NCBI GenBank assembly: GCA_029204225.1
Contig: CM055093.1
Coordinates: 4,992,056-5,056,055, forward strand
Source of the DNA: Diphasiastrum complanatum
Taxonomy: Eukaryota; Streptophyta; Lycopodiopsida; Lycopodiales; Lycopodiaceae
Reading direction: 5' to 3'
DNA: 64,000 nucleotides
Both the position numbers and the translations under genes were made by a program. Positions 33,500 through 44,439 of this stretch are shown here, in pieces. The first letter of the stretch is position 1, and each line of letters begins with the position of its first letter. The notes under the pieces were generated by a model. That model was not told the origin of the DNA. It saw nothing but the letters and a program-made list of their open reading frames with translations, and searched no databases.

Positions 33500-34314
33500 T
33501 GTTGGCATTTTCATCTTTTGGGATTTTCTTTCACTTCGGTTTTCTTGCAAAATGCTAGATGTCTCAAATGTTAAGAAAATAACATTGGTGAAGACCTTCA
33601 TATTTTTTGCATCATAGTTTACGTTCATTTCTGCAGAGTGACATGTTACGTTCAAATCTGCAGACAGACTGTTTACAACCAAAGCCACCGACTTGCACTG
33701 AATTCATCAGCAAGTAATTTTTGAGAAGTCCTAACTAGATGGATGCCAGCACGTCACAGCCAACTGGATGATGTATTTGGCGACCGAATTGCTTAGTATA
33801 AATAGTTGTTCATGTTCCTACATCAAGAATTGAAGCATGAAGATCAATCATTAAGTATTGAATAGTTAGCGTTCTCTCTCTCAAACCTATGACCTTGAAC
33901 ACCCTTGAGCATTCTAGCTCAGTTCCTCAGAGTTGATTAGAGATTGCTATTGCACTTACTGCTTATTAGTAGTTGCGCCTAATTCAGACTTATATTTAGC
34001 GGCTCAGAGATAGCTTAGGGTACGCAGATTTGATCCGCAACTTGTTGTACTCATATACAACTATTTCATTTTTCATACCGAATCAATGTTTGGCTACATA
34101 ATCATTGTAGTACTAATGATCTCAAAGTTAGTTACCATAAGATCAAATGTGATTTCTATCACTATTTTTTTGTTCGAAATTGATAGGCATAGTCATACAT
34201 AGAGAAACATGAAGATAGTTTATTCCACTGCACACGATAAATTTTCTTTCTTGTCGATTGAATTCTTTTTATTCGATTCTATTTGACCTATCTTTTTCAC
34301 ACCTCTTTTCAACA
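33500..34314 (+). mobile_element. Ty1/copia 5' LTR (815 bp)
   Basis: It begins TGTTGG and ends CAACA, the usual TG...CA with short inverted ends. It is followed without a gap by a tRNA-iMet primer-binding site and then gag. A TATA box TATAAATAG lies at 33797-33805, consistent with U3. No second LTR is seen. The LTR follows immediately after an inverted copia pol fragment, so the two are separate insertions or a rearranged pair. Confidence 0.65.
33797..33805 (+). promoter_or_regulatory. TATA box in copia LTR
   Basis: TATAAATAG, about 300 bp into the LTR. It would set the start of the R region. Confidence 0.5.
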
Positions 34315-34328
34315 TGGTATCAGAGCGT
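34315..34328 (+). promoter_or_regulatory. Copia primer-binding site (tRNA-iMet)
   Basis: TGGTATCAGAGCGT. TGGTATCAGAGC is the standard complement of the plant initiator methionine tRNA 3' end used by copia elements. It is adjacent to the LTR end. Confidence 0.85.
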
Positions 34329-34403
34329 TTCTTTGTTTCAATATCAAAGAATTGATTTCCACATCACGATATCTCTTTTAACGTTGACAGACTAAAGTTC
34401 CAG

Positions 34404-34690
34404 ATGGATTCTCAAAGTAAAGCCGGTCTTATCTTACCATCTATAAAAAGTGTTCTCAATAGAGTAGCAAAAGCAGAAGCCTATAGTTTTTTAGATGGTT
34501 CCAGCGGTTGACCAGCTGAATGGATCCAATTATCATTTATGAAAGTTTAAGATGAAGACCTTGCTAATTGCCAATGAGTTGTAGGATGTTGTTACAGTTA
34601 TTGAAGTGAAGCCTGAAGACGACACAAAAGACTCAAAATGGAAATCGAAGGTATATAAGCTAGCTATATAGCGAAAACGCTAGTTGGATT
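34404..34690 (+). pseudogene. Copia gag N-terminal fragment
   Basis: The start MDSQSKAGLILPSIKSVLNR at 34404 is followed, after a frameshift, by VDQLNGSNYHLWKFKMKTLL at about 34505-34565. That is the conserved gag N-terminal motif. A stop lies after IANEL. The coding part ends near 34690, where unrelated sequence begins, so the element is truncated shortly after its 5' end. Confidence 0.8.
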
Positions 34691-34713
34691 CATCTGATCC
34701 ATCCTCATCCTAG

Positions 34714-35237
34714 TCACCAGAGTGGCCTCAAGTATGGGAGATGTTCCGCCGATGGGAGAATATTGGGGGGAGTCAGGAGGGGAAAATTGTTAGGGGGGCT
34801 ATGAAGGGGAGTGGCCTGGTCTAATGGAGAAGCATGACCTGACAAAGTATATGATGGATAGGTGTACCCTGGGGCAGTGGGTCCAGAGGGAGGGAAAATG
34901 TGAGGAGTGAAAGTGGGGGTGCTGGGAATATAAGGTGTAAGAGATGCAGGAGTCATAGTATCATGTGCCCTACGTGTTGTCTCCTCAGTCAAAGTCTCTT
35001 GAAGTAAGAATGATCCACGACGAGATGTGCTACGTGGAGCTGCAGGACTTATGACAATATCATGCGAATCATCATCATCGCCACAACCCACACAACATGC
35101 AGAGACACCAAGGTGGCTCCTTCTGCCCTGAGAGTGTCGGGAGGAAGCACTAGCAGTAGTGGCATGGGTGGACCCTTGTCGGAGGAAGGGAAAACATATT
35201 GGATGTAGAGGTGAGGAGTTGATCGACTGAATCTCAT
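34714..35237 (-). other. Pro/Ser/Thr-rich open frames of unknown function
   Basis: Two overlapping minus-strand frames (35237-35049 and 35091-34714) encode a low-complexity protein tail. It includes CGDDDDSHDI, then a Pro/Thr/Ser-rich segment with repeated PYIPS, PHIFPPS and TYPSYT-like words. Such tails occur at the C-termini of some plant transposases and gag proteins, but no defining domain is visible. Treat as a possible transposon remnant. Confidence 0.3.
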
Positions 35238-35509
35238 CAGAGGTGATGGAAACTCAACTAGTTGTCTGCTGGAGCTACGAGCCTCTCATTGAGCCCTCCA
35301 TTGCTCTAACAGTCTATCCTACTGCGAGGAAGGGAACTAATCAAAGTAGATGGCTAAGGATTTCTCGCTCATGGAGGAGAAGTGGGATGACCGTGACTAT
35401 GGCCGAACCTATGGCTAGGGGATGTGTCCTGGGACATAATGGGTAGAATGAGAAGAGAGCAAAATAGTGTAATAAACCAATGAGCATCTAAGAAATAGTT
35501 AAAAAAAAT

Positions 35510-35638
<129 letters not shown>

Positions 35639-35964
35639 ATGTCAAGACTTGTGTGATGATGAGAATGACAAAAATGACGAGAATCATTGATGATTACACG
35701 TAATTACATTCACTTGCATTCATTTTTTACTTTTATATTCATTGCAAAAAATATATGTATACTAACTCATAACTGCTATGACCTGAATACCAATACATAG
35801 ATTGTCCGTTCACTAACATTTCAAGTTCAAACAAAAATGGGGTCTGCAACTTTCATAAAACCGTGAGAAAAATGAAGGGTGCATTAATTAACTTGTTGGA
35901 ATATTAATGATGTCCAAATTAGACCCCTTTGAGGACTACACTGTAATAGGGGCTCATTGGCCCT

Positions 35965-36785
35965 TGTTGGGGGTATTCCCAACAAAGTGTAAATAAATAC
36001 AATCGTCCAATAAAATGTGTTGCGAGGGCATGGCATTCTACGCATATAAGTCCATGGCCCAATGAGCACGCAAGTTAAGCTGTAAATAAAATAATAGACT
36101 TGGGCCCTTTGTAATTGAAATAAAACTTGAGGCCCAAAGTCAATTTTAGACTTAGAGTTTACTTTTTAGAGTTGGGTCCAATTTTGGACTCACATGAATC
36201 TTGTGATTTTCAATGTACTTTTTGTGGACCCTTGGATCAAGTTGGGTCCAAGATGAATGGATATGATCAATTTGAATATTAGCCAATAGGATTGAGGGGC
36301 AAGGGCCTTCCCCATTTTATAAAAATGCACCATTTGTACACTATTTGGATGCTTAATAGAGAGGAGGAGACTCTATCATTTTGAGAGCTCAAGCATCCTC
36401 ATTTGCTAATCACTCTTGCTTATGCTATTGTTGTGATTGCTAGTTATTTCTATTTCTTCCATGCTTTTTGTTTGTGGATAGTTAAGGTTTTTCCATAAGC
36501 AATGACATTGAGCACTTGAGCTAACCTCCATCTCATCTTTCTTTCTCTCTTCTCTTCTCTCTTCCTCTTCTTTTCCATCCTTTCTCTTCACCCAAAATCA
36601 TGATGAATGTTAGTGTGGAGTAGAGTTAAAGGAGGGTAGTGTTAGTGGTGAATAGAGTTAAGGGATAAAGTAGGAAACTAACTAGAAATAGCATCTATGC
36701 ATAGTTAGGTACCTATCCAGTGATCTAACCCTCGTTGACAGGTGGGAGGGCTATACTACGCAAGATCTTCTTCCCCGGCAATGAC
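35965..36785 (+). mobile_element. Left arm of LTR palindrome: complete LTR, plus orientation
   Basis: The LTR begins TGTTGGGGGTATTCCCAACA (35965) and ends in CCCCGGCA at 36780 (816 bp). A TATA box (TTTATAAAA, about 36316-36324) lies at a position expected for U3. One base later a tRNA-Asp primer-binding site begins (36782). The first 260 bp recur at 14944-15207. The PBS type points to a Ty3/gypsy element of the Athila/Tat kind rather than copia. Confidence 0.8.
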
Positions 36786-36799
36786 GCCGTTGCCGGGGA
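36782..36799 (+). promoter_or_regulatory. tRNA-Asp-type primer-binding site at the palindrome apex
   Basis: TGACGCCGTTGCCGGGGA differs at one base from TGGCGCCGTTGCCGGGGA, the complement of the plant tRNA-Asp(GUC) 3' end. The preceding CCCCGGCAA (36773-36781) can pair with TTGCCGGGG (36790-36798). The apex is therefore readable as a PBS on both strands. Confidence 0.75.
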
Positions 36800-37560
36800 C
36801 GAAGATCTTGCGTAGTATAGCCCTCCCGTCTGTCAACAACGGTTAGATCACTGGATAGGTACCTAACTATGCATAGATGCTATTCTTAGTTAGTTTCCTA
36901 CTTTCTCCCTGAACTCTATTCAACACTAACACAACCCTCCTTTAACTCTACTCCTCTACACTAAATTCATCATGATTTTGGGTGAAGAGAAAGGATGGAA
37001 AAGAAGAGGAAGAGAGAAGAGAAGAGAGAAAGAAAGATGAGATGGAGGTTAGCTCAAGTGCTCAATGTCATTGCTTATGGAGAAACCTTAACTAACCACA
37101 AACAAAGAGCATGGAAGAAATGGAAATAACTAGCAATCACAACAATAGCATAAGCAAGAGTGATTAGCAAATTAGGATGCTTGAGCTCTCAAAATGATAG
37201 AGTCTCCTCCTCTCTATTAAGCATCCAAATAGTGTACAAATGGTGCCTTTTTATAAAATGGGGAAGGCCCTTGCCCCTCAATCTTATTGGCTAATATTCA
37301 CATTGATCCTATCCATTCATCTTGGACCCAACTTGATCCAAGGGTCCACAAAAAGTAAATTGGAAATCACAAGATTCATGTGAGTCCAAAATTGGACCCA
37401 ACTCTAAAAAGTAAACTCTAAGTTTAAAGTTGGCTTTGGGCCTCAAGTTTTATTTTGATTACAAAGGGCCCAAGTCTATTATTTTATTCACAACTTAACT
37501 TGCGTGCTCATTGGGCCATGGGCTTATATGCGGAGGATGCCATGCCCTCGCAACACATTT
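36786..37560 (-). repeat. Right arm of LTR palindrome: inverted LTR copy
   Basis: By eye this is the reverse complement of the left arm with roughly 95 percent identity and only small indels, including the inverted TATA (about 37250-37258). The arm ends at ...CAACACATTT (37560), about 48 bp short of the LTR terminus present in the left arm, and unrelated sequence follows. The centre of symmetry is at about 36785/36786 with an 8-nt loop. Confidence 0.9.
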
Positions 37561-37564
37561 CATA

Positions 37565-38060
37565 GGTTTCCAGTAACTAGTTTAACTGCAATTTAGCTAT
37601 TTTCTTGTTTTTTAGAGTAGTTTTAGGTAGATTTTTGGGAGTTTAGAGTTAGTTTTCTGGGTTTTTTTGTGTTTGGACTGTTCACAGCTAGCAGAGGAGG
37701 TGTGAGAGGGTAGAAGAGGCCCTGAACAGCCACTAAGGGTTTGAAACCCAAACCAACCAGCCAAAAAACCCAAAAAACACACCAATTGTCATTTATTATT
37801 TTCGTTCCGCAAAAATTAAAACTCTTTGATTCACATATATTCTAGAGCATACATAACTGAAGAGCCTATATACAATTCTGCTGATTCGAAAGGCACGACC
37901 TGAAACTTACCCTGGATTATGCCCCAGCAGAGACATCATTTCTGTTCGATAGAGAGCTGGGCCCATAACCAGAGAAAGTCGTCCTTCTCCGAAGGTTGCT
38001 TCCAATCGTCGAAGGTGATGCCTACATGCCATTGCAATTCAATATTAAATGCATGTGGAC
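37565..38060. other. Unassigned spacer between LTR palindrome and accessory ORF 3
   Basis: No gene recognised. It contains short CCAACCAGCC/AAAACCCAAAAAACAC low-complexity words. It may be the 3' region of relic 3's accessory transcript (minus strand). Confidence 0.3.
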
Positions 38061-38067
38061 ACCATTT

Positions 38068-39889
38068 TCAGAAGCGTTTAGCAAATGCACGAAATCTGTT
38101 AGCACATACCTTCGACTGATTGCGTCGTGTTCGCTTTGGCTGTGTGGATGTAGTTGCCAAGTCCTGAGTTTGCAACTCAGCAGCCAGCTTCTGATCATCC
38201 AATTGCTGCTTGAGATCTAACAGCTCCTGTTCGAGCTTGTCAATCTTCTCGACTGCCTCCAAGAATTCAGGATCATCTGAGGTTTCAGAATAGGATGGCA
38301 CAGCTTGAAGTTGTTGTGTGATGTCATCAATGCAAAGCAAGGCCTGAAGATATTCATCGTGAGAATCGAGCCCGCTGAAAGATGGGATGGCTTCACTCGA
38401 GAGTTCCTTCAGCTCAGCCAACTCTTCCTCGACAAGTGCCTTTGCATCCTCGAGTGGTTGCAAGAACTTGACTAAAAAATTTTCGAGCATCTGGTCTTGG
38501 AGCTAGTTCAGCTTCATGAGGTCAACTATGACTGACTCTGCATTAGTGCTCATAGAAAGAGCAGCTTCTGTCTTTATTCTCGTCATTCGCTCATCCTGTA
38601 AATGTTTCTGGAGGGCGACATTATGTTGATTCGTAGCTAAAAGTTGTTGCTTCAAAGAATCATTTTGAGTCTAAAAATTTTCAGACTTGGCTTGAATCGC
38701 CTTATTTGTCTGCTTTAAAGAATCAGCTTCTTTTATTAGAGTCTCAAGTTGTGTTTCAAGAGAACGATTTTGTTCGATCAGCTTTATGTTTTTTGATTCG
38801 AGCGAATCGATCTTCTCGTAGGACTCCTTGAGAGAGTCTAGATATTTCCTCTCCGAGTTGATAAGCTCCATGGTGAGTTGTCGGTGGTACTTATCCAACT
38901 CACACACTTCAGCCACTAAATTCTTGGCTTTTTTTTGTCACAGATCAAAACCACTGGGGCTGGTTGTCTGGTTCGTCTTCATCTTCAATAGGAGCCCTTG
39001 TATCGCCTTCTGCAGTTGTTCGCCCTTTGTCTGATGTGTCGGACTGGGTTGCATCATCATCAGTTGTGGATGCACTCTGCTGCTTTTGAGATGTGGAAGT
39101 AGATGCGAGATTTGAAGAATCAGCAGCAGCAGCAGTGCCATCCATTGTCCCAAGTGGAACTGTATCTGGTTGGGATGGTGCAACATCAATCTCCATAGCA
39201 GTGGGACCTGCCACTTCGACTGCTGGTGCAGCATCTGGTGCAACTGGAATAGGAATAGACAGGATGCTAGAAAGATCAATTGGCCTGGGAGCCAACATCC
39301 TTCCCATCAGCATTGTTTTTTTCTGCTTGATCAAAATGTCAAGAAAACTTTTGATGCCTAATCCATCGCAAAAAGCCCTATATGTAATAACGTTGAAGCA
39401 AACTTGATTATCGGTGAGCGCATCCAATATGTAACCAAAATTTTGAACTAAAATTGTGGCATTCGCATCCGTCAAAAATATTGCTTGGTTCGCGTATTTA
39501 CAGAATAGTTTAAATTTTGTGTTGCGAATCATTGAAATTTTGTACCCCTTCGTGGGTACAAAATAGTTGCTCAAAAAGTGGGCTGCTTCATCCACTGAGT
39601 CTTTGTTCGTTGAAACCATTTTCCCATCCAATGGTAGTCCGAGGGCTGTGTAGAACAAGTCTTCAGTAATGGTGAAAAATTGGCCTCACACATGAACTTT
39701 GAAGTCCACCTCAGAAATTAAGTGGATGGAGTTCACAAATTTCGTGCTAATATCAAAGAGAATGATGGAGGGATCCACTTTCAAATTACCCAACCTGCAT
39801 CGATCCAAATAAGACTGGATGGATGCCAAGCGGATTCCTGCGTGTGCTTTCCAGATGATGGTAGAGCTAGAGCTTGATCCGAAAGCCAT
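38068..39889 (-). pseudogene. Retroelement accessory protein, copy 3 (coiled-coil ORF)
   Basis: The start is at 39889 (MAFGSSSSSTIIWKAHAGIR). One in-frame stop follows FKVHV at about 39688. The same frame then continues from 39685 to 38945 (GQFFTITEDLFYTALGLPLD, FCKYANQAIFLTDANATILV). It ends in an Ala/Ser/Thr-rich acidic segment (APAVEVAGPTAMEIDVAPSQ ... EDEDEPDNQPQWF). A second frame, 38916-38068, is an almost continuous coiled coil (YEKIDSLESKNIKLIEQNRS; KIDKLEQELLDLKQQLDDQK) with two stops and a basic end (TQPKRTRRNQSK). Layout and length match copies 1 and 2. It is the least decayed copy. It lies divergently beside the relic 3 protease, on the opposite strand, about 170 bp apart. Its function is unknown. 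Confidence 0.65.
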
Positions 39890-40061
39890 TGGTCAAATGT
39901 TTGACGATAGCTCTGTAGATCGCAGTAGTTCGTAAAAGAGTGTGTTGATCGCAAAGAGAATGAGCGTAGGAAAGCATAAACTCGCAGGCCAAAAGTGTAA
40001 GGAAGAAAATGGAAAATAACTCGGATATGTAGTAGCGGTGTGGAAGGGATGATGACGTGGC

Positions 40062-41110
40062 ATGGTGACAAAATTGTCTAGTGCTGTTATTGATAAGCCA
40101 ATCTCGAAATCGAAGACGAAGGACTATGACATCATGACTGATACTGGATCACTTTGTCCAAATATTTTTTGTGAGCAGCTGCTGGCAGATAACACTTATT
40201 ACAGAAAGCAACTGAAAGGTCTTTCTACCCCGAAAAAGAAGAAAAAAATTTCTTTGCCAGATGCTGATGTTCTGTCTATTGATTTAGGTGATCTCGGTGC
40301 ACCTGAAATTGATATTACCATTGCGGGATGCCTAATAGGAAAAGTGCCAATTGACTCTGGTTCCAGCATGAAGATAATAACAGAAGATACAACTCATGCT
40401 TTGGGGCTGACTGACATTCAACCGACACAACGAAACATCAAGTTAGCTGATTCGACGCGTCGAAAACCTGTTGGAGAATTGAAGGATGTCACTGTTTACA
40501 TTCAAGCCAAGCCATTTACAATGAATTTCATAGTTATCAAACCACTCAGTTTGTCATCTTATTCCATGCTGATTGGACGACCTTGACTTTATCAATCAAA
40601 CGCAAGTGTTCATTGGAAATCCAGAGAGCTAAGATTTCAGATTGGTGAGACCAATAATCGTGGTAAGCCAGCAGAACAAATAATCACCTAGAGTCGGGAC
40701 AAATATGAAGGTGAAACGCCTTTGTCTGACACCAATTTTACATCAGAGCAATCTTTTTATGCCTTTAATGTTTTTTCTAACGCATCTGACATTGAAGTTC
40801 AATATTTTGAATGTATGAGAATGCTGATGAAGAAGAATTCTTTGATGCCTGCAACACTGAAGCAGATGTTTCGTATGAAGAAATTAATTTTGCAGATATG
40901 AACTTGAAAGAGTCTGATGATTCGAGTGACGAGTCTGAACACGAATTTGGTAACAAGAACCAGGCTGAAAACAAGAATACATCTATGGAATTAGCCATGC
41001 GCGAAATTCATGGCCATACCAAGGCCAGTATGACAGAAGGTATCATATTACCAGATTCTACTGAACTAATTGAACTTGCACCTAGCAGATTTGTGCATGT
41101 TTTGAAGTGA
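40062..41110 (+). pseudogene. Ty3/gypsy protease region, relic 3
   Basis: Open frame 40062-40586. It contains the retropepsin site GKVPIDSGSSMKIITED (DSGS at about 40352-40363) and the C-terminal SSYSMLIGRP, after which a stop replaces the usual residue. The aspartic protease would cut the polyprotein inside the particle. The frame continues after stops through an acidic linker (FFDACNTEADVSYEEINFAD, 40811-41110) typical of the stretch before RT in this lineage. The gag that should precede it is not upstream. Instead the oppositely oriented accessory ORF begins at 39889. Confidence 0.85.
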
Positions 41111-42118
41111 CTTGGAGAATCGGAATTAGTGGAATTCACTGAACTATTGAAGGAGTATCAAGATGTTTTTGCCTGGTTGCTCGACGATTTGAAGGGTATA
41201 CTTGCAGAATTTGGAAAGCACCGTATTGATCTTAAGGAAGATGCTGTACTTGTTTGACAAAGACAGTATCGTCTCAATCCTAAGTACTCTCTCATGGTTA
41301 AGGACGAACTCAACAAGCACCTTAAGGCAGGTATCATCTATCTCGTCTTAAGCAGTGAATGGGTTTCACCCATTGTTGTCGTCCCAAAGAAAAAGACTGG
41401 CAAAATACGAATATGCCAAGATTTTTGCAAACTCAATGCTGCCACAAGGAACGATCATCATCCTATGCCCTTCATTGATTCCATCTTAGATCAGGTTGCT
41501 GGACAGGAGCGTTACAGTTTCTGTGACGATTTTTCTGGTTATAATCAAGTTGGAGTGTAGAAGGAGGATCGTTCAAAGACTACATTCACTACGAATTGGG
41601 GCACTTATGCCTACAACAAAATGCCCTTTGGTTTTGTAATGTTGTAGCGACTTTTCAGCGAATCATGATGTTAATATTCACTGCCTTCCTAAGAACTTTT
41701 CTCGAAATATTTATTGATGATTTTTGTGTATATAGTGATATAAAGACACATCTACAAAATCTGAAATTAACATTGCAATGGTGTCTTCATCCAGAGAAAT
41801 GTTTTTTCGGTATGAAAGAAGGGATATTACTTGGACACAGAGTATCTAACAGAGGAATAGAAGTCGACAAAGATAAAGTCGACATTTTAAAGAATCTCCA
41901 GATACCAACCAATTTATGTGAACTAAGAGCTTTCTTAGGACATGTCGGCTATTACCGAAGATTTATTCAAAATCATGCTTCTATTGTTGCCTCTCTTACA
42001 CATCTACTGAAGAAACAAGTGAAATACTTGTGGACGAATGAACAATAGAAAGCATTTGAAGAACTTAAGCAAAGATTGATCAATGCTCCTATTTTGATCT
42101 GGTGAGCCTACAAAAGCA
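41110..42118 (+). pseudogene. Ty3/gypsy reverse transcriptase, relic 3
   Basis: RT starts with FTELLKEYQDVFAWLLDDLK, then SEWVSPIVVVPKKKTGKIRI, CQDFCKLNAATRNDHHPMPF and DDFSGYNQVGV. A stop replaces a residue at about 41558 and a small frameshift follows. The catalytic box LEIFIDDFCVY has its two Asp codons at 41716-41721 and is intact. This F(I/M)DDF wording is typical of Athila/Tat elements. The thumb segment ELRAFLGHVGYYRRFIQNHA is present. The text then breaks off at SNELAVDTN, the first residues of RNase H, and jumps into integrase. Nearly all of RNase H and the integrase zinc finger are deleted at about 42115-42135. Confidence 0.88.
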
Positions 42119-43036
42119 ATGAATTGGCCGTTGACACCAATCCTGCCTCTTGCACCATTTGAAAAGTGGGGGATTGACTTTGTCAGTCCAATCAAACTAG
42201 TGACTCGACATACAAAATGTCGTTATATTCTAGTTGCAATGGATTATGCTACAAAGAACGTTGAAGCAAAGGCGACGAAACGAAATGATGCGACAACTGT
42301 CACGACATTCTTATTCAAAAGTATAGTCACAAGATATGGTTGTCCACTTGAACTAGTAAGTGACCAAGGTACACATTTTCTAAATGATACGATACGGTTG
42401 CTGACAACCTATTTTCTGATCAAACACAGAAAAACTACACCGTATAATCCAAAAGCAAAAGGGTTGACAAAAAGAACTAATGGAATTTTATGTAAGATCC
42501 TGAACAAAATTACTATTGCACATGAAACGGATTGGGATCAGAAACTACCATCAGTTCTCTGGGCTTATCGCAACACAGAGAAAATCATGATGAAGCAGAC
42601 ACCATATTTTCTTAAGTATGGTATGCATCCTATTTTGCCAATTGAATTTGAGGTGAAAACTTTTCGTATTCAAGCTCAACGAACAGATGCAAAATGTATA
42701 AATGAAAGGTTGACGAATATTGAAGAACTAGTTGAAGCTCATGAGAAATCACAAAAATTAACGAAGGAAATCCAGAAACAAAGAAAGAAGAGGTATGACA
42801 GTCGTATTAAGAAACGTGATTTTAAAGTTGATGACTTTACACTGATATATGACAGTCGACATCAAAAGTTCCCTGGAAAACTCCATATGAGATGGCTTGG
42901 ACCATATAAAGTCATAGAGGTGTTTGAGCATGTTTTTGTACACCTTCAATCACTTGAAGGTGAACTGTTACCTACACGTATAAATGGGTCCAGACTGAAG
43001 AAATACTATTTTTTTTTTATTCTTATTATTTTCTAG
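42119..43036 (+). pseudogene. Ty3/gypsy integrase, relic 3
   Basis: A 305-codon open frame. The first catalytic Asp is in WGIDFVSPI (about 42176) and the second in ELVSDQGTHF (about 42361). The segment that normally carries the Glu (as in GLVERTNGIL) reads KGLTKRTNGIL, so the third catalytic residue is Lys. The C-terminal domain is complete (VDDFTLIYDSRHQKFPGKLH, RWLGPYKVIEVF) and ends RINGSRLKKYYFF, matching the GSRL ends of relics 1 and 2. The long open frame suggests this copy decayed recently, apart from the point change and the upstream deletion. Confidence 0.88.
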
Positions 43037-43059
43037 TATTTTTCTAATATTTTTTGCGA

Positions 43060-43400
43060 CTTTTCTTTTATCTTTTCTAGAAAGTTTCGAGAATTTGTCT
43101 TGACTTCTCTTAGTCTTTTAATATAATTTTTAAAGTATTTTTGAGAATTTTTTGCGAAACTAAATTTGTTAATCAAATTTTTGTAAATCGTTTTCGAGAA
43201 TTTTTCTAGAATCTTTTTTAGCATTTTCTCCAGTTTTTCGAGAAATTTTTTAGTATGTTGCTAAAATTTTCGTGAGTTTCTGTATCATTTTTTTTTAGGA
43301 TTCTGCGAGAAAGTTTCGCAAAACTTTCTAGAATATTTCTAGCATATTTTCGAGAATCTCTCGACCTACTTTTTGTATTCCTCCATTAAAGATGATGGCC
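43060..43400 (+). repeat. Degenerate TTCGAGAATTT / TTCTAGAA motif array after pol
   Basis: Repeated short words follow integrase at about 43086 (TTTCGAGAATTT), 43139, 43191 (TTTTCGAGAATTTTTCTAGA), 43235, 43301 (TGCGAGAAAGTTTCGC), 43330 and 43355. The composition is T-rich with embedded palindromic TCTAGA and TTCGAGAA. It occupies the same place as the arrays in relics 1 and 2 but with a third, unrelated motif. Confidence 0.6.
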
Positions 43401-43569
43401 ACGTGATCATCATTTTTCACACGTGTGTACGCTCACATATCAAAACAAATATTGTTTTTTTTAATTAATTTTTTGTTCTTTTCACAAACTGTCTTCCGTC
43501 ATTAAAGATCGATCTATCAAATTATAGTTTCAAACATTGAGCGATGCACGTCCTCCAGATTTCGTCATC

Positions 43570-44350
43570 CCCTTCCTCAAAAGTGACCACCTTCTTTGCA
43601 GCAGCTAACTAAAGTTCAGCGTTGATAATTTCTTTCGCCTCTGCAGCTGGTGTTGCTACATACTGATACTTGGGTCGCGGCTTCTGCGGCTAAGGGTAGT
43701 TAGGATACTTGTGACCACTCTCTCTGCAGTTTGAGCATAATGGTACATAACCAATTGGCTTTCGCGGCTGAGGACAGTCAGGTGAAAAATGTCCCGGTTC
43801 TCCACAGCTATAGATGTTGCCCGACACTGGTTTAGTCACGGTTTGAGACTTCCCTGGTCCAACAAATTTAGGAGGATTATGTCTTCTTGGTGCAAACTTG
43901 GGTCTGTCCTGCTGGGCTGATGCTGCAGTACCCTAAACATAGTTAGTAGTCACATCATTTAGAAAAATAAAAAGTACCTCCTGGGTATGATCTTCAATGT
44001 ATTTGACATTCACAGTGGTGCAGTCTTCCTTGGTGTGTCCTGAAGTTCCACATTTCGTACACCACATTCTTGAGTTGGAAGAAGATGCTTTCGGCCTTTT
44101 ATCTGCAACTTCAGAGATCTGCACTTTCAAGTCATTAAACTTTTTATTAAGGTCAGCCATATTACTCTTCCAAAGCTTTTCAACTTTAGAAGTTGATGAC
44201 TTACCCTCGACAACTTTCGTGTCATTCTTTTGTTTAGTTCTTCATTTATTCTTTCTCTCTCCTTTGTCAGCTTCTGATTCTGATGAATCGTTGCTTTTAG
44301 ATTCCAAGCTTGAAGAACTAGTACTTGAATCACAATCTGAATATGACATA
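43570..44350 (-). pseudogene. Ty3/gypsy gag C-terminal part with zinc knuckles, inverted
   Basis: Minus-strand reading from 44350: a Ser-rich acidic segment (SSLESKSNDSSESEAD), then SNMADLNKKFNDLKVQISEV. The first knuckle is CTKCGTSGHTKEDC (about 44053-44012). After a stop at about 43933 come FAPRRHNPPKFVGPGKSQTV and degenerate knuckles IYSCGEPGHFSPDCPQPRKP and LCSNCRESGHKYPNYP. This is the nucleocapsid end of a gag, used for RNA packaging. It points away from the neighbouring pol, which an intact element would not show. Confidence 0.8.
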
Positions 44351-44360
44351 TACCAATTTT

Positions 44361-44378
44361 TGGTGCCGTTGCCGAGGA
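44361..44378 (+). promoter_or_regulatory. tRNA-Asp-type primer-binding site of relic 3
   Basis: TGGTGCCGTTGCCGAGGA differs at two bases from the complement of the plant tRNA-Asp 3' end. The context ACCAATTTTTGGTGCCG is typical of Athila/Tat leaders. The LTR that should precede it is replaced by the inverted gag segment. Confidence 0.75.
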
Positions 44379-44439
44379 TAGTTTAGGAAAGTTATAAGAA
44401 ATTTGACAAATCCATCTCCATCTCTAGTGTATATCAGAT

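Noticed and set aside
36800-36838. Possible tRNA-Asp gene in the right arm of the palindrome (GTAGTATAG...CCCGTCTGTCA)
   Set aside because: It lacks a complete cloverleaf and is simply the mirror of the LTR end; it is better treated as tRNA-derived sequence in the LTR.
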